From the NCBI RefSeq assembly GCF_050947335.1, contig NW_027473340.1, positions 62,001 through 126,000 on the forward strand: a stretch of 64,000 nt of DNA. The letters are read 5' to 3'. This document shows, piece by piece, positions 59,684 to 64,000 of the stretch. A program made the translations under genes and the position numbers. The notes beneath the pieces were generated by a model that ran no database searches, was not told the DNA's origin, and saw only the letters and a list, made by a program, of their open reading frames with translations. Position 1 is the stretch's first letter. The number at the start of each line of letters is the position of its first letter. The stretch is from Megachile rotundata (taxonomy: Eukaryota > Arthropoda > Insecta > Hymenoptera > Megachilidae).

Positions 59684-60131
59684 ACAAAGGCAAGCATACA
59701 ATCACAATCATACAATCTCAACCATACAATCACAATCATACAATCACAATCATGCAATCACAATCATACAATCATATTCATACAATCACAATCATACAAT
59801 CACAATCGTACATTCACAATCGTACAATCACAATCGCACAACCACAATCAGACAATCACACTCATACAATCACAATCATACAATCACAATCATACAATCA
59901 CAATCATACAATCACAATCATACAATCACAATCATACAATCACAATCATACAATCACAATCATACAATCACAATCATACTATCACAATCGTACAATCACA
60001 ATCGTACAATCACAATCGCACAACCACAATCAGACAATCACAATTATACATTCAAAATCATGCAATCACAATCATACAATCACAATCACGCAATCACAAT
60101 CATACAATCAGAATCATACAATCACAATCAT
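59684..60131 (+). repeat. 448-bp tandem duplication, right copy
   Basis: This is the second copy, identical to the left one as far as I can read. It ends in cagaatc, one consensus monomer, then cattcaataac, which is the usual continuation of the module. The left copy is therefore the one interrupted by the duplication junction at 59,684. Confidence 0.92.
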
Positions 60132-61339
60132 TCAATAACAATCGTACAATCACAATCGCACAATCACAATCGCACATCCACAATCAGACAATCACACTCA
60201 TACAATCACAACCATAGTATCACAATCATACAATCATAATCATACAAATAGAATCATACATCACAATCATACAATCACAATCATATAATCGCAATCATAC
60301 AATCACAATCATACTTTCACAATCATACAATCACAATCATACAATCACAATCATACAATCACACTCATACAATCACAATCATACAATCACAATCATACAA
60401 TCACAATCATACAATCGCAATCATACAATCACAATCATACAATCTCAATCATACAATCACAATCATAGAATCATAATCATACAATTACAATCATACATCA
60501 CAATCATACAATCACAATCATACAATCGCAATCATACAATCACAATCATTCAATCACAATCATACAATCATAATCATACAATTACAATCATACATCACAA
60601 TCATTACAATCACAATCATACAATCGCAATCATGCAATCACAATCATACAATCAGAATCATACAATCACAATCATTCAATAACAATCATACATTCAAAAT
60701 CATGCAATCACAATCATACAATCACAATCATGCAATCACAATCATACAATCATATTCATACAATCACAATCATACAATCACAATCGTACATTCACAATCG
60801 TACAATCACAATCGCACAACCACAATCAGACAATCACACTCATACAATCACAATCATACAATCACAATCATACAATCGCAATCATACAATCACAATCATA
60901 CAATCACAATCATACTATCACAATCGTACAATCACAATCGTACAATCACAATCGCACAACCACAATCAGACAATCACAATTATACAATCACAATCATACA
61001 ATCACAATCATACAATCACAATCATACAATCACAATCATACAATCACAATCATGCAATCACAATCATACAATCAGAATCATACAATCACAATCATTCAAT
61101 AACAATCGTACAATCACAATCGCACAATCACAATCGCACAACCACAATCAGACAATCACACTCATACAATCACAACCATACAATCACAATCATGCAATCA
61201 CAATCATACCATCACAATCATACTTTCACAATCATACAATCACAATCATACAATCACAATCATACAATCACAATCATACAATCACAGTCATACAATCACA
61301 ATCATACAATCACAATCATACTATCACAATCATACAATC
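60132..61339 (+). repeat. Continuation: acaaatag, catg and cassette modules
   Basis: Content: cattcaataac, cgcacatcc, acaaccatagtatc (private, about 60,213), acaaatag, actttc, tagaatcat, two 13-mer modules, catg blocks (ATG 60,702 and 60,730), a cassette lacking its acaaagg start (ATG 60,730), and a further catg block near 61,050-61,200. A 1-bp insertion, acatcacaatcattacaat, lies at about 60,603-60,606. No gene is present. Confidence 0.83.
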
Positions 61340-62600
61340 ACAACCATACAATCAATATCATACAATCACAATCATACAATCGCAAGCATACAATCACAAT
61401 CATACAATCTCAATCATACAATCACAATCATACAATCATAATCATACAAATAGAATCATACATCACAATCATACAATCACAATCATACAATCGCAATCAT
61501 ACAATCACAATCATACTTTCACAATCATACAATCACAATCATACAATCACAATCATACAATCACACTCATACAATCATAATCATACAATCACAATCATAC
61601 AATCACAATCATACAATCGCAATCATACAATCACTATCATACAATCTCAATCATACAATCACAATCATACAATCATAACCATACAATTACAATCATACAT
61701 CACAATCATACAATCACAATCATACAATCGCAATCATACAATCACAATCATACAATCACAATCATACAATCATAATCACACAATTACAATCATACATCAC
61801 AATCATACAATCACAATCATACAATCGCAATCATACAATCACAATCATACAATCGCAATCATACAATTACAATCTCCCAAATACAATCTCCCAAATACAA
61901 TCTCCCAAATACAATCTCCCAAATACAATCATACAATCACAATCATACAATCACAATCATACTTTCACAATCATACTATCACAATCATACAATCACAATC
62001 ATACAATCACAGTCATCCAATCACAATCATACAATCACAATCATACTATCACAATCATACAATCAGAATCATACAATCACAATCATGCAATCACACTCAT
62101 ACAATCACAATCATACAATCACAATCATACAATCACAATCATACAATCACAATCAAAGAATCACAATCATACAATCACAGTCATACAATCGCAAGCATAC
62201 AATCACAATCATACAATCTCAATCATACAATCACAATCATACAATCATAATCATACAATTACAATCATACATCACAATCATACAATCACAATCATACAAT
62301 CGCAATCATACAATCACAATCATACAATCGCAATCATACAATTACAATCTCCCAAATACAATCTCCCACATACAATCATACAATCACAATCATACAATCA
62401 CAATCATACAATCATAATCATACAATTACAATCATACATCACAATCATACAATCACAATCATACAATCACAATCATACAATCACAATCATACAATCACAA
62501 TCATACTATCACAATTATACAATCACAATCATACAATCACAATCATACAATCACAATCATACAAGCACAATCATACATTCAAAAACATGCAATCACAATC
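61340..62600 (+). repeat. E-type unit, partial distant copy (offset about 11.8 kb)
   Basis: Matches 49,563-50,935: caatatc 61,353 and 49,576 (11,777), caca of cagtcatcc 62,008 and 50,217 (11,791), ATG before acactcat 62,085 and 50,294 (11,791), attcaaaaacatg 62,577 and 50,912 (11,665; nine monomers fewer). The ctcccaaat run near 61,873-61,925 has four copies, against three in the 50.1-kb copy. Confidence 0.87.
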
Positions 62601-64000
62601 ATACAATCACAATCATACAATCATAATCATACAATTACAATCATACATCACAATCATACAATCTCAATCATACAATCACAATTATACAATCATAATCATA
62701 CAAATAGAATCATACATCACAATCATACAATCACAATCATACAATCGCAATCATACAATCACAATCATACTTTCACAATCATACAATCACAATCATACAA
62801 TCACAATCATACAATCACACTCATACAATCACAATCATACAATCACAATCATACAATCACAATCATACAATCGCAATCATACAATCACAATCATACAATC
62901 ACAATCATACAATCACAATCATACAATCACAATCATACAATCACAATCATACAATCACAATCATGCAATCACAATCATACAATCAGAATCATACAATCAC
63001 AATCATTCAATAACAATCGTACAATCACAATCGTACAATCACAATCGCACAACCACAATCAGACAATCACACTCATACAATCACAATCATACAATCACAA
63101 TCATACAATCACAATCATACCATCACAATCATACTTTCACAATCATACAATCACAATCATACAATCACAATCATACAATCACAGTCATACAATCACAATC
63201 ATACAATCACAATCATACTATCACAATCATACAATCACAATCATACAATCACAATCATACAATCACAATCATACAATCACAATCATACAAAGGCAAGCAT
63301 ACAATCACAATCATACAATCTCAACCATACAATCACAATCATACAATCACAATCATGCAATCACAATCATACAATCATATTCATACAATCACAATCATAC
63401 AATCACAATCGTACATTCACAATCGTACAATCACAATCGCACAACCACAATCAGACAATCACACTCATACAATCACAAACATACAATCACAATCATACAA
63501 TCACAATCATACAATCACAATCATACAATCGCAATCATACAATCACAATCATACTATCACAATCATACAATCACAATCGTACATTCACAATCGTGCAATC
63601 ACAATCGCACAACCACAATCAGACAATCACACTCATACAATCACAAACATACAATCACAATCATACAATCACAATCATACAATCACAATCATACAATCGC
63701 AATCATACAATCACAATCATACTATCACAATCGTACAATCACAATCGTACAATCACAATCGCACAACCACAATCAGACAATCACAATTATACAATCACAA
63801 TCATACAATCACAATCATACAATCACAATCATACAATCACAATCATACAATCAATATCATACAATCACAATCATACAATCGCAAGCATACAATCACAATC
63901 ATACAATCTCAATCATACAATCACAATCATACAATCATAATCATACAAATAGAATCATACATCACAATCATACAATCACAATCATACAATCGCAATCATA
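62601..64000 (+). repeat. Closing stretch with one full cassette
   Basis: The stretch contains 13-mer modules, acaaatag, actttc, cagaatc, cgtac, cgcacaacc, cagac, accatcac, an acaaagg cassette (63,287; ATG 63,355), a near-repeat of its tail (cgtgcaatc, ATG 63,593), acaatcaatatcat and acaaatag again. It ends in mid-array at an acaatcgcaatcat monomer. No gene is present. Confidence 0.85.

Larger units (their letters stand above)
25995..63468 (+). repeat. Dispersed 182-bp acaaaggcaagcat cassette (11 copies)
   Basis: This is a 13-monomer string that starts with acaaaggcaagcat and runs through caaccat, a catg monomer exactly 68 bp on, catattcat, cgtacattc, cgcacaacc and cagac to acactcat. Starts: 25,995; 29,838; 34,126; 38,568; 40,916; 46,819; 48,063; 53,580; 59,236; 59,684; 63,287. 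Two more copies lack the acaaagg start (ATG 48,593 and 60,730). I saw none left of 25,995. Spacer DNA of other modules lies between copies; the span given only brackets them. Confidence 0.9.
1..64000 (+). repeat. 14-bp satellite array filling the whole window
   Basis: The sequence is a head-to-tail array of the 14-mer acaatcacaatcat and its point variants, in one orientation from first to last base. The monomer is an imperfect dimer: ACAATC, ACAATC, then AT. The consensus holds 7 A, 4 C, 3 T and no G. I saw no inverted block, no interruption by unrelated DNA, no poly-A or terminal repeat of a mobile element, and no unique sequence. Both window edges cut through the array. Common variants are acaatcgcaatcat, acaatctcaatcat, actatcacaatcat, actttcacaatcat, acaatcataatcat, acaattacaatcat, acaatctcccaaat, acaatcagaatcat and acaaatagaatcat. 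These recur in fixed order, giving higher-order repeats. Known arrays of this kind are non-coding eukaryotic heterochromatin; assigning this one to a centromere, subtelomere or sex chromosome is not possible from the sequence. Confidence 0.97.

Noticed and set aside
1..64000. CRISPR array
   Set aside because: Repeats are contiguous with no spacers, the period is 14 bp and no cas gene is present.
1..64000. Telomeric repeat
   Set aside because: Neither strand resembles TTAGGG, TTTAGGG, TTAGG or other short G-cluster telomere units; the minus-strand monomer atgattgtgattgt has no G run.
1..64000. Transposon, retroelement or viral insertion
   Set aside because: No stretch departs from the monomer family; no long terminal repeats, target-site duplications, poly-A tail or coding domain.
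1..64000. tRNA, rRNA or structured RNA genes
   Set aside because: The + strand consensus lacks G, so stems are almost impossible, and no conserved tRNA box A or B or rRNA core is present on either strand.
1..64000. Prokaryotic or phage origin
   Set aside because: 64 kb of non-coding short tandem repeat with no gene is not compatible with known bacterial, archaeal or phage genome organisation; eukaryotic satellite is the simpler reading.

Overview
The whole 64,000-base window is one uninterrupted tandem repeat (satellite or minisatellite) array. I find no gene, RNA gene, transposon or stretch of unique sequence on either strand. The basic monomer on the + strand is the 14-mer acaatcacaatcat, which is two ACAATC hexamers plus AT. 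About 4,570 monomers fit in the window. All lie in the same orientation, and the array runs off both ends, so its true length exceeds 64 kb. Such an array points to constitutive heterochromatin of a eukaryote (centromeric, subtelomeric, sex-chromosome or B-chromosome satellite). Nothing in it identifies the species or the chromosome position.

The array is ordered. Point-variant monomers recur in fixed sequence and form recognisable modules: acaatcgcaatcat; acaattacaatcat followed by the 13-mer acatcacaatcat; acaatctcccaaat in runs of 1 to 4; actttcacaatcat; acaaatagaatcat; catg-containing monomers; acaatcgaattcat; and an acaaaggcaagcat cassette. Tracing these landmarks shows nested duplications at many scales. 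The tandem ones have periods of 448 bp (59.2-60.1 kb), 475-503 bp (36.0-37.0 kb), 782-796 bp (6.8-8.3 kb), 935-949 bp (2.65-4.55 kb), 1,337 bp (41.25-43.9 kb) and about 3.8-4.3 kb (24.5-36 kb). Larger copies lie 6.3-6.8 kb apart (42.4-47.9 versus 48.7-54.7 kb) and about 18.5 kb apart (36.8-40.6 versus 55.3-59.2 kb).

Layout: 0-23.6 kb is rich in acaatctcccaaat modules and in a block carrying EcoRI sites (the B family, copies near 8.3, 12.1, 19.9 and 22.5 kb). From 24.5 to 36 kb there are three copies of a 3.8-4.3 kb higher-order unit. From 36 to 64 kb there is a mosaic of acaaaggcaagcat cassettes, 1,337-bp units and long-range copies of earlier segments, including two more B blocks at 44.9-46.0 and 51.2-52.3 kb.

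The many long open reading frames on the + strand are an arithmetic by-product. Fourteen is not a multiple of three and the consensus has no forward stop, so every forward frame reads the same 14-residue cycle TITIIQSQSYNHNH. On the minus strand TGA occurs twice per monomer and closes every frame. No genes work together here. The interest is in how the array evolved and in its extreme strand asymmetry: the + strand consensus contains no G at all.

All positions and offsets were counted by eye from the sequence. Block edges are good to roughly one to a few monomers, because edges fall inside runs of identical monomers.
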